Assembly: GCF_036237275.1 (NCBI RefSeq)
Contig: NZ_CP108352.1
Location: 1,798,001-1,862,000 of the forward strand
Reading direction: 5' to 3'
DNA length: 64,000 nt
Source of the DNA: Streptomyces sp. NBC_01353
GTDB taxonomy: Bacteria; Actinomycetota; Actinomycetes; Streptomycetales; Streptomycetaceae
A program made the translations under genes and the position numbers. The notes under the pieces were generated by a model that was not told the DNA's origin, did no database searches, and was given only the letters and a program-made list of their open reading frames with translations. Shown here piece by piece: positions 34,496 to 42,740 of the stretch (its first letter is position 1; every line of letters starts with the position of its first letter).

Positions 34496-35950
34496 CTAGG
34501 AGGATTTGAGTGCCGGAGCCGTGTGACCGCTCCGGGTGCCGAGATGGTGGAAGAAAAGATTGAGCGAGACCGCTACGAGCGCTCCGGCGCTGATGCCGGA
34601 GCCGAGCACGGTCTGTGCCCAGGCCGGGAAGTCGGCGTAGAAGGTGGGCGCGGCGAGCGGGATGATGCCCGCTCCGAGCGCGACGGCCACCAGGATGATG
34701 TTGGAGCTGTCGTCGAGTCCGGCTTCCGAAAGGGTACGGATTCCGGAGACGGCGATCGAGCCGAAGAGGACGATGCCGGCACCCCCGAGGACCGGCATGG
34801 GGACCATCGACACGACCGCGCCGAGGACCGGGAAGGCACCGAGGACGAGCAGGGCGCACCCGGCGACGGCGACGACGTAGCGGGAACGGACCCGGGTCAG
34901 CGAGACGACTCCGACGTTCTGGGCAAAGGCGGAGGTGGGGAAGCCGCCGAAGACGGGGCCGATCAGAGTGGCGATGCCGTCGGTCCGCAGACCACGGGTG
35001 ATCGTACGGCCGTCGCTCCTGCGCTCGCAGATCTCACCGAGGGCGAGCATCCCGGCGCTCGACTCGGTCATGAGCACCAGCATCACGATGCACAGGGAGA
35101 GGATCGCGGCGGGCTGGAACTCCGGTGCGCCGAAGGCGAAGGGTCCGGGCAGGGCGGCGACGGGTGCCTCGCGCAGGGCGGTGAAGTCGGCCATCCCGAA
35201 GGGGATCGCGGCGAGCGTTCCGATGAACAGACCGAGCAGCAGGGCGATCTGCTTGACGAAGCCCTTGGCGAAGCGCTGGAAGAGCAGGATCACGACGAGC
35301 GTGAAGGCGGCCAGTGCCAGGTACTTCATCGCGCCGAAGTCGGCGGCTTCCTTGTTCCCGCCCTGGGCCCAGCTCACCGGTACGGGCATCAGGGTGACGC
35401 CGATCAGGGTGATCACGACGCCGGTGACGAGCGGCGGGAAGAAGCGGAGCAGTCGGCCGAAGAAGGGTCCGACGGCGAGGCAGAACACTCCGGCGACCAT
35501 CACCGCGCCGTAGATGGCGGGGAGTCGGTGGCCGGGGGCGCTGGTCTCGGCGATGGCGAGCATCGGTGCGATGCCCGCGGACGAGGCGGCGTTGACGAAC
35601 GGGAGCCGGTTTCCGGCGAAGCGGCCGGCCCCGAGGGTCTGGAGGATGGTGGCGCAGCCGGCGATGAGGAGGCTCGCGGCGATGAGCCTGGTCATTCCCG
35701 CGGCGTCCAGGCCGACCGCCTGGCCGATGATCAGCGGGGGCGTGACGACTCCCGCGTACATGGCGGCGATGTGCTGGAGCGCGGCGGGGACGAGCCGCGA
35801 GGCGGGGAGCTTCTCGTCCACCGGGTGGACCTCGGTCGACGTGGCCGAGGAGGTGGCCGACGACGTGGCCGAGGAGGTGGCCGACGAGGTGTCCGACGGT
35901 GTGGAACACGGGCCTTCTGCGGATGCCGGCCCCGATGCGGGCTGTGCCAT
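34496..35950 (-). CDS. NCS2 purine permease (urate/xanthine type)
   Basis: Integral membrane symporter of 484 residues. The N-terminal 45 residues are an unusual Ser/Thr-rich segment containing repeats of DTSSAT-SSAT-type units, cytoplasmic by topology. The NCS2 core follows (QHIAAMYAGVVTPPLIIGQ in part; MTESSAGMLALGEICER; FGGFPTSAFAQNVGVVSLT in part). The ATG at 35950 has CGGAGGGA upstream. It is downstream of uricase, separated by a GC hairpin, and 48 bp upstream of the deaminase, so it probably imports urate or its precursors. Confidence 0.93.
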   Translation of the reverse strand: MAQPASGPASAEGPCSTPSDTSSATSSATSSATSSATSTEVHPVDEKLPASRLVPAALQHIAAMYAGVVTPPLIIGQAVGLDAAGMTRLIAASLLIAGCATILQTLGAGRFAGNRLPFVNAASSAGIAPMLAIAETSAPGHRLPAIYGAVMVAGVFCLAVGPFFGRLLRFFPPLVTGVVITLIGVTLMPVPVSWAQGGNKEAADFGAMKYLALAAFTLVVILLFQRFAKGFVKQIALLLGLFIGTLAAIPFGMADFTALREAPVAALPGPFAFGAPEFQPAAILSLCIVMLVLMTESSAGMLALGEICERRSDGRTITRGLRTDGIATLIGPVFGGFPTSAFAQNVGVVSLTRVRSRYVVAVAGCALLVLGAFPVLGAVVSMVPMPVLGGAGIVLFGSIAVSGIRTLSEAGLDDSSNIILVAVALGAGIIPLAAPTFYADFPAWAQTVLGSGISAGALVAVSLNLFFHHLGTRSGHTAPALKSS

Positions 35951-35974
35951 GGGTAGGTCCCTCCGGTGGTGGCG

Positions 35975-36001
35975 GCCCCCGCCCTGCGGGCGGGCGGGGG
36001 C
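35975..36001 (-). terminator. GC hairpin between uricase and permease genes
   Basis: GCCCCCGCCC pairs with GGGCGGGGGC (10 bp, 7-nt loop). It may attenuate rather than end transcription, because the same-strand permease and deaminase genes follow. Confidence 0.55.
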
Positions 36002-36017
36002 GGCCACGAGGTGCCGC

Positions 36018-36941
36018 TTAGAGGTTGGTCATGTCGACCGGGATCTGCGCCGTGGCTCCGTCCCGCAGCACCGTGGCCTCGATGAGGCCGTAGGGGCGGT
36101 CGGCGGCGAAGTAGACCTCGTTGTCGTTCTTGAGCCCGAAGGGCTCCAGGTCCACCAGGAAGTGGTGCTTGTTCGGGAGCGAGAAGCGGACCTCGTCGAT
36201 CTCCGAACGGTGGTTGATGATCCGGGTGGCCATCTGGTAGAGCGTCTGCTGCAGCGAGTACGAGTACGTCTCGGCGAAGGCCTGGAGCATGTGCTTCCGG
36301 GTCTGCTCGTAGGACTTCTCCCAGTTGGGCATCCGCTGCTCGTCGTCGGTCCAGTTGAACCGCCAGCGGCTGGAGACCTGCGTGGCCAGGATGCGGTCGT
36401 ACGCCTCCTGGAGCGTCGTGTACTTGTCCTTGATGTAGCCCCAGAACTCCGAGTTGGTGGAATTCATGACGATGAGGTCCTTGAGGCCGGAGATGACCTC
36501 CCACTTCTCACCGTCGTAGGTGATCTGGGTGACGCGGGTCTCCTGGCCCTTGCGGGCGAAGGAGTGGTTGACCTCTTCGGCGCCGATGAACTTGGAGTTG
36601 GCGTCCGAGGTCGCGATGCGCTCCCAGGAGTACTCCTCGATCCGGATCCGGGCCCGGTGGATCGGCTCCTGGCCGGTCACGAAGTGACGCGCCAGGTGGA
36701 TGCCGAACTGCTCGGCCGACTCGATCCCGTACTCCTTGGCGAAGGCGTACACGGTGTTCTTGGTCGTGTCGGTGGGCAGGCAGTGGGCGTTGGAGCCGGT
36801 GAGGTGGACGTCGTCGAGGTCGCCGGAGAGGGCGACGGAGACGTTGAGGTCCTTGATGTGGTGGGTGTCGCCGTCCCGCGTGATCTTGACGACGCGGTTC
36901 TCTGCTTTGCCGTACTGGTTCTGGCCGAGAATCGTGGGCAT
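36018..36941 (-). CDS. uox: Urate oxidase (uricase)
   Basis: Cofactor-free oxidase of 307 residues converting urate and O2 to 5-hydroxyisourate and H2O2. The two T-fold halves are visible: LGQNQYGKAENRVVKI with the active-site Lys near residue 12, and PTDTTKNTVYAFAKE with the catalytic Thr. Further blocks are GLKDLIVMNSTNSEFWGY (in part) and the C-terminal SLPNKHHFLVDL. The ATG at 36941 lies 5 nt after the uraH stop. The H2O2 by-product gives a reason for the catalase gene with a shared operator motif at 40.8 kb. Confidence 0.97.
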   Translation of the reverse strand: MPTILGQNQYGKAENRVVKITRDGDTHHIKDLNVSVALSGDLDDVHLTGSNAHCLPTDTTKNTVYAFAKEYGIESAEQFGIHLARHFVTGQEPIHRARIRIEEYSWERIATSDANSKFIGAEEVNHSFARKGQETRVTQITYDGEKWEVISGLKDLIVMNSTNSEFWGYIKDKYTTLQEAYDRILATQVSSRWRFNWTDDEQRMPNWEKSYEQTRKHMLQAFAETYSYSLQQTLYQMATRIINHRSEIDEVRFSLPNKHHFLVDLEPFGLKNDNEVYFAADRPYGLIEATVLRDGATAQIPVDMTNL

Positions 36942-36946
36942 GTCTG

Positions 36947-37336
36947 CTAGCTCCCTCGGTAAACGGAGTAGCCGAACGGGTTGAGCAGCAGCGGTACGTG
37001 GTAGTGCTCGCCCGGCTTGACGGCGAACGTGATCGCCACCTCCGGGAAGAACGCACCGCTGTCCCTTACGCGGGGGGCGTCCTGCTGCGCCTCGGCTTGC
37101 TTCTTGGAGAAGTACTCCTCGACCTCGAAGTCGAGACGTACGTGGGTGGTGCCCTCCGGCAGAGCCGGCAGGTCCTTGCAGCGCCCGTCGGCGTCGGTGG
37201 CGGAGCCACCGAGCGTGACCCACTGCGCATCGAAGCCGCTGCGGGCCGCGAGCGTGATGGCCACGCCCTCGGCGGGGCGGCCGATGCTGGTGTCCAGGAT
37301 GTGGGTGGACACCGAAGCGGTGGTGTCGGTGCTCAT
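36947..37336 (-). CDS. uraH: 5-hydroxyisourate hydrolase (transthyretin-like)
   Basis: Tetrameric transthyretin-fold enzyme of 129 residues that opens 5-hydroxyisourate to OHCU. The N-terminal STHILDTSIGRPAEGV block holds the active-site His12, HVRLDFEVEEYF is mid-domain, and the diagnostic C-terminal YRGS separates it from true transthyretins. Its ATG overlaps the uraD stop by 4 bp. Confidence 0.97.
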   Translation of the reverse strand: MSTDTTASVSTHILDTSIGRPAEGVAITLAARSGFDAQWVTLGGSATDADGRCKDLPALPEGTTHVRLDFEVEEYFSKKQAEAQQDAPRVRDSGAFFPEVAITFAVKPGEHYHVPLLLNPFGYSVYRGS

Positions 37337-37860
37337 GCGTTCTCTTCCTCGTTCTCTGCGCGCTCTACGAGACGGGTCAGCCGGATGCGGTTGATCTTGC
37401 CCAGTTCGGTGCGGACGATCTCCCGCTCCTGCTCGGGCGAGTGCTCGATCCGCTCGCGGACCGCGTCGCGCATCTGCTCACCGGTCTTGCCGGTCGCGCA
37501 GATCAGGAAGACATGACCGAACTTGTCCTGGTAGGCCAGGTTGAGTTCGAGCATCTCGGCCTTGAGCTCCTCGGAGGCCCCGGCCATCCCGCTCTGCTCG
37601 CGGGAGGAGGTCGGGTCCCCTGCCTTCGGACGACCGATCGGCGGGTGGCCCGCCATCGCCTCGGCCAGATCCTCGACGGTCAGCTCGGCCATGGCGGCGT
37701 CGCTGGCGAGGAAGAGGGCTTCGACGGTGGTGTACGGGCGCTGGGCGAGAAGCTTGCTCCCCCACGCCGAGCTGGAGCACACCTCGTGGAGCGCGGCGAC
37801 AGCGTCGCTGTCCGCCGAGGTGTTGAACCGGGCCAGGCCCGGTGTCGTACCTGAAGTCAC
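37333..37860 (-). CDS. uraD: OHCU decarboxylase
   Basis: Decarboxylates 2-oxo-4-hydroxy-4-carboxy-5-ureidoimidazoline to (S)-allantoin; 175 residues. The catalytic AGHPPIGRP motif (His) and SREQSG, followed by LNLAYQDKFGHVFLICATGKT (in part), are characteristic. The GTG at 37860 follows GGAGG by 6 nt. First gene of the urate operon. A motif B palindrome lies 76-90 bp upstream. Confidence 0.96.
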   Translation of the reverse strand: MTSGTTPGLARFNTSADSDAVAALHEVCSSSAWGSKLLAQRPYTTVEALFLASDAAMAELTVEDLAEAMAGHPPIGRPKAGDPTSSREQSGMAGASEELKAEMLELNLAYQDKFGHVFLICATGKTGEQMRDAVRERIEHSPEQEREIVRTELGKINRIRLTRLVERAENEEENA

Positions 37861-37935
37861 GGGAAGCCTCCGTGGCTGTTTTTCGCTGTGCGTCGGACGG
37901 GCTGCGGATAGCTAACGCCCTCCCGCAACACCACG

Positions 37936-37950
37936 TCAACACTTTGTTGA
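37936..37950. promoter_or_regulatory. Motif B palindrome before the urate operon, TCAAC-ACTTT-GTTGA
   Basis: A perfect palindrome in the only promoter region available to uraD-uraH-uox. It matches the sites before allB, aceB and katA. No AllR-type pair is seen here, so this operon appears to be under the second regulator only. Confidence 0.7.
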
Positions 37951-37966
37951 AAACTCGGCCACACAA

Positions 37967-37998
37967 AAGCCGTCGTCCCGACATCTGGACGACGGCTT
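37967..37998 (-). terminator. Terminator after the HTH regulator gene
   Basis: A perfect 12-bp stem (37967-37978 with 37987-37998) has an 8-nt loop and lies 19 nt beyond the regulator stop. It separates that gene from the urate operon promoter. Confidence 0.8.
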
Positions 37999-38016
37999 GT
38001 GGCCACACATGATCAA

Positions 38017-38403
38017 CTAGCCCTCCTTGGGGGCCTTTTCCCTGCTCAGGGCGGTCTCCCGGTTCAGGTAGTTGTACACGGTGAACCGGCTGACACCGAG
38101 TGCCCCGGCCACCGTCTCCACCCCGTGTCGCACCGAGAAGGCGCCGCGCGCCTCGAGCATCCGGACCGCCTCCTGCTTGGTCTTGCGGTCCAGCTCGGCC
38201 AGCGGCATCCCGTGCCTCCGCTCCATCGCGGCGAGAATGTGATCCAGCGAGTCCGAGAGCTGCGGCAGACGCACGGCGAGGACGTCCTCCCCCTCCCAGG
38301 CGAGCACCACATCGTCGCGCTCGGCCTGCTCGGGGCCCAGTATCTCCGCGCCCATCGCGTCGACCAGCGGCTTCACCGCGGCGATCAGCGGATGTTCGAT
38401 CAC
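38017..38403 (-). CDS. Small regulator with YheO/DauR-type helix-turn-helix (HTH_22)
   Basis: A 128-residue protein whose C-terminus (LDRKTKQEAVRMLEARGAF, then VETVAGALGVSRFTVYNYLNR in part) is the HTH_22 domain of YheO/DauR regulators. The N-terminal 60 residues are much shorter than the PAS-like sensor of full-length members. The GTG at 38403 overlaps the upstream gene's stop by 4 bp (GTGA). Its place directly before the urate operon makes it a candidate for the motif B regulator (inference, weak); no ligand is predicted. Confidence 0.8.
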   Translation of the reverse strand: MIEHPLIAAVKPLVDAMGAEILGPEQAERDDVVLAWEGEDVLAVRLPQLSDSLDHILAAMERRHGMPLAELDRKTKQEAVRMLEARGAFSVRHGVETVAGALGVSRFTVYNYLNRETALSREKAPKEG

Positions 38404-38651
38404 GACTCCTCCCCGATCACATTGACCTGGAGGGAGACGCGGGTCGCGCCGGCCGCCAGGGACTTGCGCAGCAGCGCGTCCACGGCCGTCAGCACCGCGT
38501 CGGCGCCCCCTTCCGCCGTGTTTCCGAAGGGACCGACATCCACCGCGTCCAGCTGGGCCGCCTGGATGACCTCACGAGCCACGACCGCATGGGCCGGCGC
38601 CTCGTCGAGGTCGAACGGCTCAGTCGTGAACTCCACTTTCAAACGCACCAT
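38400..38651 (-). CDS. Thiamine-binding protein-like (DUF77/MTH1187 fold)
   Basis: An 83-residue protein with the ferredoxin-like MTH1187/YkoF pattern: VRLKVEFTTEPFDLDE, VDVGPFGNTAEGGADAV, then a final strand RVSLQVNVIGEES. Related proteins bind thiamine-like ligands and form tetramers (family knowledge). It overlaps the HTH gene by 4 bp and is the first gene of this pair, so it may be the sensory partner of the short HTH protein (inference). It is divergent from hyi. Confidence 0.65.
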   Translation of the reverse strand: MVRLKVEFTTEPFDLDEAPAHAVVAREVIQAAQLDAVDVGPFGNTAEGGADAVLTAVDALLRKSLAAGATRVSLQVNVIGEES

Positions 38652-38708
38652 GCCCCCACGCTACTGGCCGGGAGTCGGCCGACGGCAGCCCTGAGCTGCC
38701 GGACCCTC

Positions 38709-38738
38709 TTGACAAGTGGGGCGCCCCGCTTGCAACAT
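38709..38738 (+). promoter_or_regulatory. hyi promoter with a palindrome in its spacer
   Basis: TTGACA (38709-38714) is a good -35 element, with a weak CAACAT (38733-38738) -10 at 18 bp. The spacer holds CAAGTGGGGC/GCCCCGCTTG (38713-38732), a 20-bp inverted repeat with one mismatch, in the place where a repressor or MerR-type activator would sit. The first AllR-type site begins at the -10. Confidence 0.5.
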
Positions 38739-38773
38739 TCCGTCAGACAGAAACTTACTTCCGCGATACGGAA
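38738..38773. promoter_or_regulatory. Tandem AllR-type operators before hyi
   Basis: TTCCG-TCAGA-CAGAA (38738-38752) and TTCCG-CGATA-CGGAA (38759-38773) are spaced by exactly 21 bp. The second is a perfect palindrome in the arms. It runs into the ribosome site AAGGAG (38772-38777) of hyi, so binding would block both transcription and initiation. Confidence 0.75.
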
Positions 38774-38788
38774 GGAGCGCCGCCCCTC

Positions 38789-39622
38789 ATGGGATACACG
38801 GACCAGCGCTTCGATGTGAACCTGTCGATCCTCTTCACGGAACTCCCGCTCCTGGAGCGCCCCGCGGCCGCCGCCGCGGCGGGCTTCACCGCGGTCGAGC
38901 TGTGGTGGCCCTGGATCGACACCGCCACCCCCGACCAGAGCGAGCTCGACGCGCTCAAGAAGGCTCTGGACGACGCCGGCACCCAGCTGGTGGGCCTGAA
39001 CTTCTACGCCGGCCAGCTGCCGGGCCCCGACCGCGGCGCCCTCTCGGTACCCGGTGAGGAGTCGGACCGCTTCCGCGCCAACATCGAGGTGGCGGCCGAC
39101 TTCGCCGCCTCGGTCGGCTGCAAGGCGCTCAACGCGCTCTACGGCAACCGCGTGGAAGGCGTCGACCCGCAGATCCAGGACACTCTCGCCCTGGAGAACC
39201 TGGTCCTGGCGGCCCGCGCGGCCGACCGGATCGGCGCGATCCTGCTGGTCGAGACCCTGAACAAGCCGGAGTCGCCGCTCTACCCGCTGGTGAGCGCCCC
39301 CTCCGCGATCGAGGTCGTCGACAAGGTCAACGCGGCCACCGGGCTCGACAACGCCAAGTTCCTCCTCGACATCTACCACCTGTCGATGAACGGCGAGGAC
39401 GTCAGCCAGGTCATCGCGCAGTACGCCGACAAGACCGGTCACGTCCAGATCGCCGACAACCCGGGCCGTGGCGCGCCGGGCACGGGCGACCTGCCGCTGG
39501 AGCAGCTCCTCGACGAGCTTAAGAAGGCCGGTTACGACGGCTGGGTCGGCCTGGAGTACAAGGCCGCCGACGCCGCCGCGTCCTTCGAGTGGCTCCCGGC
39601 CGAGGCCCGCGCCGCCCGCTGA
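38789..39622 (+). CDS. hyi: Hydroxypyruvate isomerase family protein
   Basis: TIM-barrel isomerase of 277 residues interconverting hydroxypyruvate and tartronate semialdehyde. Motifs are FDVNLSILFTELPLLERP, AVELWWPWIDTATPDQSEL (in part), LVETLNKPESPLYPLVS with a metal-ligand Glu, LDIYHLSMNGEDV with Asp/His ligands, and HVQIADNPGRGAPGTGDL (in part), all typical of Hyi. It is 84 bp upstream of glxR on the same strand. The carboligase making the substrate is encoded at 45.6-47.4 kb under matching operators. Confidence 0.95.
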   Translation: MGYTDQRFDVNLSILFTELPLLERPAAAAAAGFTAVELWWPWIDTATPDQSELDALKKALDDAGTQLVGLNFYAGQLPGPDRGALSVPGEESDRFRANIEVAADFAASVGCKALNALYGNRVEGVDPQIQDTLALENLVLAARAADRIGAILLVETLNKPESPLYPLVSAPSAIEVVDKVNAATGLDNAKFLLDIYHLSMNGEDVSQVIAQYADKTGHVQIADNPGRGAPGTGDLPLEQLLDELKKAGYDGWVGLEYKAADAAASFEWLPAEARAAR

Positions 39623-39706
39623 CACCGGACGGGGGCCGACACCCCCGTCCGCCCGAGCCGGGCGTCAGCTCCCCCTGACATCGCACAACCCCGAGAGGTA
39701 CCCCCA

Positions 39707-40597
39707 ATGAGCAACCTCCCCAAGATCGCATGGATCGGCCTCGGCATCATGGGCTCGCCCATGTCCGAGAACCTGATCAAGGCCGGTTACTCCGTCACCG
39801 GCTTCACCCTGGAGCAGGACAAGCTGGACCGCCTCGCCGCGGCCGGCGGCACGGTCGCCGGCTCGATCGCCGAGGCCGTCAAGGACGCCGACGTGGTCGT
39901 CACGATGGTGCCCGCCTCCCCGCAGGTCGAGGCCATCTCCTACGGTCCCGAGGGCATCCTGGAGAACGCCAAGCAGGGCGCGCTGATCATCGACATGTCG
40001 TCGATCACCCCGCAGACCTCGATCGACCTCGCCAAGAACGCCGCCGCGAAGGGCATCCGCGTCATCGACGCCCCGGTGTCCGGCGGCGAAGCCGGCGCCA
40101 TCGAGGCCGTCCTGTCGATCATGGTGGGTGGCGAGCAGGCCGACTTCGACCAGGCCCTGCCGATCCTCGAGGCCCTCGGCAAGACCATCGTCCTGTGCGG
40201 TCCGCACGGCTCCGGTCAGACCGTGAAGGCCGCCAACCAGCTCATCGTCGCCGTCAACATCCAGGCGTGCGCCGAGGCCGTGGTCTTCCTCGAGAAGTCC
40301 GGCGTGAACCTCCAGGCCGCCCTGGACGTCCTCAACGGCGGTCTGGCCGGCTCCACGGTCCTGACCCGCAAGAAGGACAACTTCCTGAACCGGGACTTCA
40401 AGCCCGGCTTCCGGATCGACCTGCACCACAAGGACATGGGCATCGTCACCGACGCCGCCCGCAACGTCGGCGCGGCCCTCCCGGTCGGTGCCGTCGTCGC
40501 CCAGCTGGTCGCCTCCCTGCGTGCGCAGGGCGACGGCGGCCTGGACCACTCGGCCCTGCTGCGCGCCGTCGAGCGCCTCTCCGGCCAGCAGGTCTGA
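39707..40597 (+). CDS. glxR: 2-hydroxy-3-oxopropionate (tartronate semialdehyde) reductase
   Basis: NAD(P)H-dependent reductase of 296 residues turning tartronate semialdehyde into glycerate. Features are [13 protein letters not shown] at the cofactor loop, the substrate-binding signature [11 protein letters not shown], the catalytic-Lys region [13 protein letters not shown] and the C-terminal [12 protein letters not shown]. It forms an operon with hyi and ends at a long-stem terminator, so glyoxylate carbon passes to glycerate. Confidence 0.96.
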   Translation: MSNLPKIAWIGLGIMGSPMSENLIKAGYSVTGFTLEQDKLDRLAAAGGTVAGSIAEAVKDADVVVTMVPASPQVEAISYGPEGILENAKQGALIIDMSSITPQTSIDLAKNAAAKGIRVIDAPVSGGEAGAIEAVLSIMVGGEQADFDQALPILEALGKTIVLCGPHGSGQTVKAANQLIVAVNIQACAEAVVFLEKSGVNLQAALDVLNGGLAGSTVLTRKKDNFLNRDFKPGFRIDLHHKDMGIVTDAARNVGAALPVGAVVAQLVASLRAQGDGGLDHSALLRAVERLSGQQV

Positions 40598-40622
40598 TCC
40601 ACCCCCTCACGGGGCCCTGATC

Positions 40623-40682
40623 TCCGGACGGCGGCGGCGCCGACAACTGTCCTGTCGCGCCCAGGCGCCGTCGCCGTCCGGA
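40623..40682 (+). terminator. Long-stem terminator after glxR
   Basis: A 19-bp stem (40623-40641 with 40664-40682, one mismatch) closes a 22-nt loop. It isolates the hyi-glxR transcript from katA. Confidence 0.85.
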
Positions 40683-40698
40683 ACACCACACTTCATTT

Positions 40699-40713
40699 TC
40701 AACAAACTGTTGA
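40699..40713. promoter_or_regulatory. Motif B palindrome before katA, TCAAC-AAACT-GTTGA
   Basis: A perfect palindrome 69-83 bp upstream of the catalase ATG, almost the same distance as at uraD. It links the H2O2 scavenger to the uricase operon. Confidence 0.7.
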
Positions 40714-40781
40714 CGTCTCGTTCCGGGCGTATTTACGCTCCAGAGCACCCCAGCAGTGCAGCTCCCGTACGGAAGGTCACG

Positions 40782-42239
40782 ATGTCGAAGCGCGTGCTTA
40801 CGACCGAGTCCGGCGCCCCCGTCGCCGACAACCAGAACTCCGCCACCGCCGGCGTCGGTGGCCCCATCCTCCTCCAGGACCAGCACCTGCTGGAGAAGCT
40901 CGCGCGCTTCAACCGTGAGCGGATCCCGGAGCGTGTGGTCCACGCCCGCGGCTCCGGCGCGTACGGCTACTTCGAGGTGACCGACGACGTCACCGGCTTC
41001 ACCAAGGCCTCCTTCCTCTCCGAGGTCGGCAAGCGGACCGAGACGTTCATCCGCTTCTCCACCGTGGCCGACTCGCTCGGTGGCGCGGACGCCGTCCGTG
41101 ACCCGCGCGGCTTCGCGCTGAAGTTCTACACCGAAGAGGGCAACTACGACCTCGTCGGCAACAACACCCCGGTGTTCTTCATCAAGGACCCGATCAAGTT
41201 CCCCGACTTCATCCACTCCCAGAAGCGCGACCCCTTCACGGGCAAGCAGGAGCCAGACAACGTCTGGGACTTCTGGGCGCACGCCCCCGAGGCGACGCAC
41301 CAGATCACCTGGCTCATGGGCGACCGCGGCATCCCGGCCTCGTACCGTCACATGAACGGCTACGGCTCGCACACCTACCAGTGGACCAACGAGGCGGGCG
41401 AGGCCTTCTTCGTCAAGTACCACTTCAAGACGAACCAGGGCATCCGCTCCCTCTCCGCCGAGCAGGCCGCCGAGCTCGTCGGCCAGGACGCGAACTCGCA
41501 CCAGACCGACCTCCTGCAGGCCATCGAGCGCGGTGTGAACCCCTCGTGGACCCTGTACGTCCAGGTCATGCCGGCCGCCGAAGCCGCGGACTACCGCTTC
41601 AACCCGTTCGACCTCACCAAGGTGTGGCCGCACAGCGACTACCCGCTGCAGCGCGTGGGCCGTCTGGTCCTCGACCGCAACCCGGACAACGTCTTCGCCG
41701 AGGTCGAGCAGGCCGCGTTCTCCCCGAACAACTTCGTCCCGGGCATCGGTCCCTCGCCGGACAAGATGCTCCAGGGCCGCCTCTTCGCCTACGCGGACGC
41801 CCACCGCTACCGCCTCGGTGTCAACCACACCCAGCTGCCGGTGAACGCCCCGAAGGCGACCGTGGCCGAGAACTACGGCCGCGACGGCTTCATGGCCACC
41901 CGTCAGGGCTCGCGCCACGACAAGAACTACGAGCCCAACTCGTACGCCGGTCCCTCGCAGACCGACGAGGCGCTCTCCGCCCCGCTGGCGATCCACGGCT
42001 GGACCGGCACCCACGCGGCGCCCGAGCACGCCAAGGACGACCACTTCTTCCAGGCCGGTGAGCTCTACCGCCTGATGTCGGAGGACGAGAAGAAGCGGCT
42101 GATCGCCAACATCGCCGGTGGCCTCTCCCAGGTCTCCCGCGAGGACGTCATCGAGAAGAACATCGCGCACTTCGCCGCCGCCGACGCGGACTACGGCAAG
42201 CGCGTGGAGGAGGCGGTCCGCGCCCTGCGCGAGGACTGA
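40782..42239 (+). CDS. katA: Monofunctional heme catalase
   Basis: Clade 3 small-subunit catalase of 485 residues. The active-site His54 lies in [14 protein letters not shown], the Asn lies in [17 protein letters not shown], and the heme-ligand Tyr in [17 protein letters not shown] at 40782, chosen because it begins the family N-terminus and follows GGAAGG. Its motif B site matches that of the urate operon, so it probably detoxifies H2O2 from uricase (inference). It ends at a very stable hairpin. Confidence 0.97.
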   Translation: MSKRVLTTESGAPVADNQNSATAGVGGPILLQDQHLLEKLARFNRERIPERVVHARGSGAYGYFEVTDDVTGFTKASFLSEVGKRTETFIRFSTVADSLGGADAVRDPRGFALKFYTEEGNYDLVGNNTPVFFIKDPIKFPDFIHSQKRDPFTGKQEPDNVWDFWAHAPEATHQITWLMGDRGIPASYRHMNGYGSHTYQWTNEAGEAFFVKYHFKTNQGIRSLSAEQAAELVGQDANSHQTDLLQAIERGVNPSWTLYVQVMPAAEAADYRFNPFDLTKVWPHSDYPLQRVGRLVLDRNPDNVFAEVEQAAFSPNNFVPGIGPSPDKMLQGRLFAYADAHRYRLGVNHTQLPVNAPKATVAENYGRDGFMATRQGSRHDKNYEPNSYAGPSQTDEALSAPLAIHGWTGTHAAPEHAKDDHFFQAGELYRLMSEDEKKRLIANIAGGLSQVSREDVIEKNIAHFAAADADYGKRVEEAVRALRED

Positions 42240-42260
42240 TCTCGACACGGTTTCCAGACC

Positions 42261-42297
42261 GCGTACGGCACTTGACGGGAGGTCAACTGCCGTACGC
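42261..42297 (+). terminator. Hairpin terminator after katA
   Basis: A 16-bp stem with one mismatch (42261-42276 with 42282-42297) and 5-nt loop begins 22 nt after the stop. No T tract. Confidence 0.85.
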
Positions 42298-42538
42298 CGT
42301 CCGAACCGACGGCCCGGATGAGGGGTGGCCGGCGGAACGGACAGCGTGAGGACCGCGGCGGTGTGCGAGCCAGTGCGGTGGTAAGGGCGAATCGGGCCCC
42401 TTCTTGACCTGAAGGAAGGGATCCCCGAGCAGCTCGTCGTCGCCGCCGCGGTCCCAACGCCCCACCTCCCCCCAAGACTCCGCCCGGCGGCGCGAACGTC
42501 CTGTCGCGCCAGCCTCGCACCGTCGGGCGGGCACAACG

Positions 42539-42579
42539 AGAGCGCGGAACCAGGTTTACGGTCCCTGGTTCCGCGCTCT
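42539..42579. terminator. Second strong hairpin in the katA-HNH gap
   Basis: A perfect 16-bp stem (42539-42554 with 42564-42579) has a 9-nt loop and is followed by TTTCGCG on the plus strand. Nothing else is supported in the 500 bp between katA and the HNH gene apart from this, the first hairpin and the 35-bp repeat. Confidence 0.8.
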
Positions 42580-42640
42580 TTCGCGTGCCGTCCACCCCAC
42601 GGCTTCCGCGCTCTTTCGCGTGCCGTCCCACCCCACGGGT
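42569..42640. repeat. 35-bp direct repeat, two copies
   Basis: The sequence beginning TTCCGCGCTCTTTCGCGTGC at 42569 recurs at 42604 with one inserted C. The first copy includes the right arm of the preceding terminator stem. Confidence 0.88.
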
Positions 42641-42740
42641 CACAGCGCATCGTTTCTGCGGTGAAGATCCACACCCGCACGGGCGAGCGCACCGTGCTTC
42701 TCCACCTGTGCGCCCCTCCCCCACCGCTATCCACTCGCAC

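Noticed and set aside
31313-35956. Uninterrupted plus-strand reading of more than 1,500 codons antisense to permease-deaminase-permease
   Set aside because: It is composed of Gly/Asp/Arg-rich shadow sequence opposite three well-supported genes; GC-rich third positions remove stops on the complementary strand.
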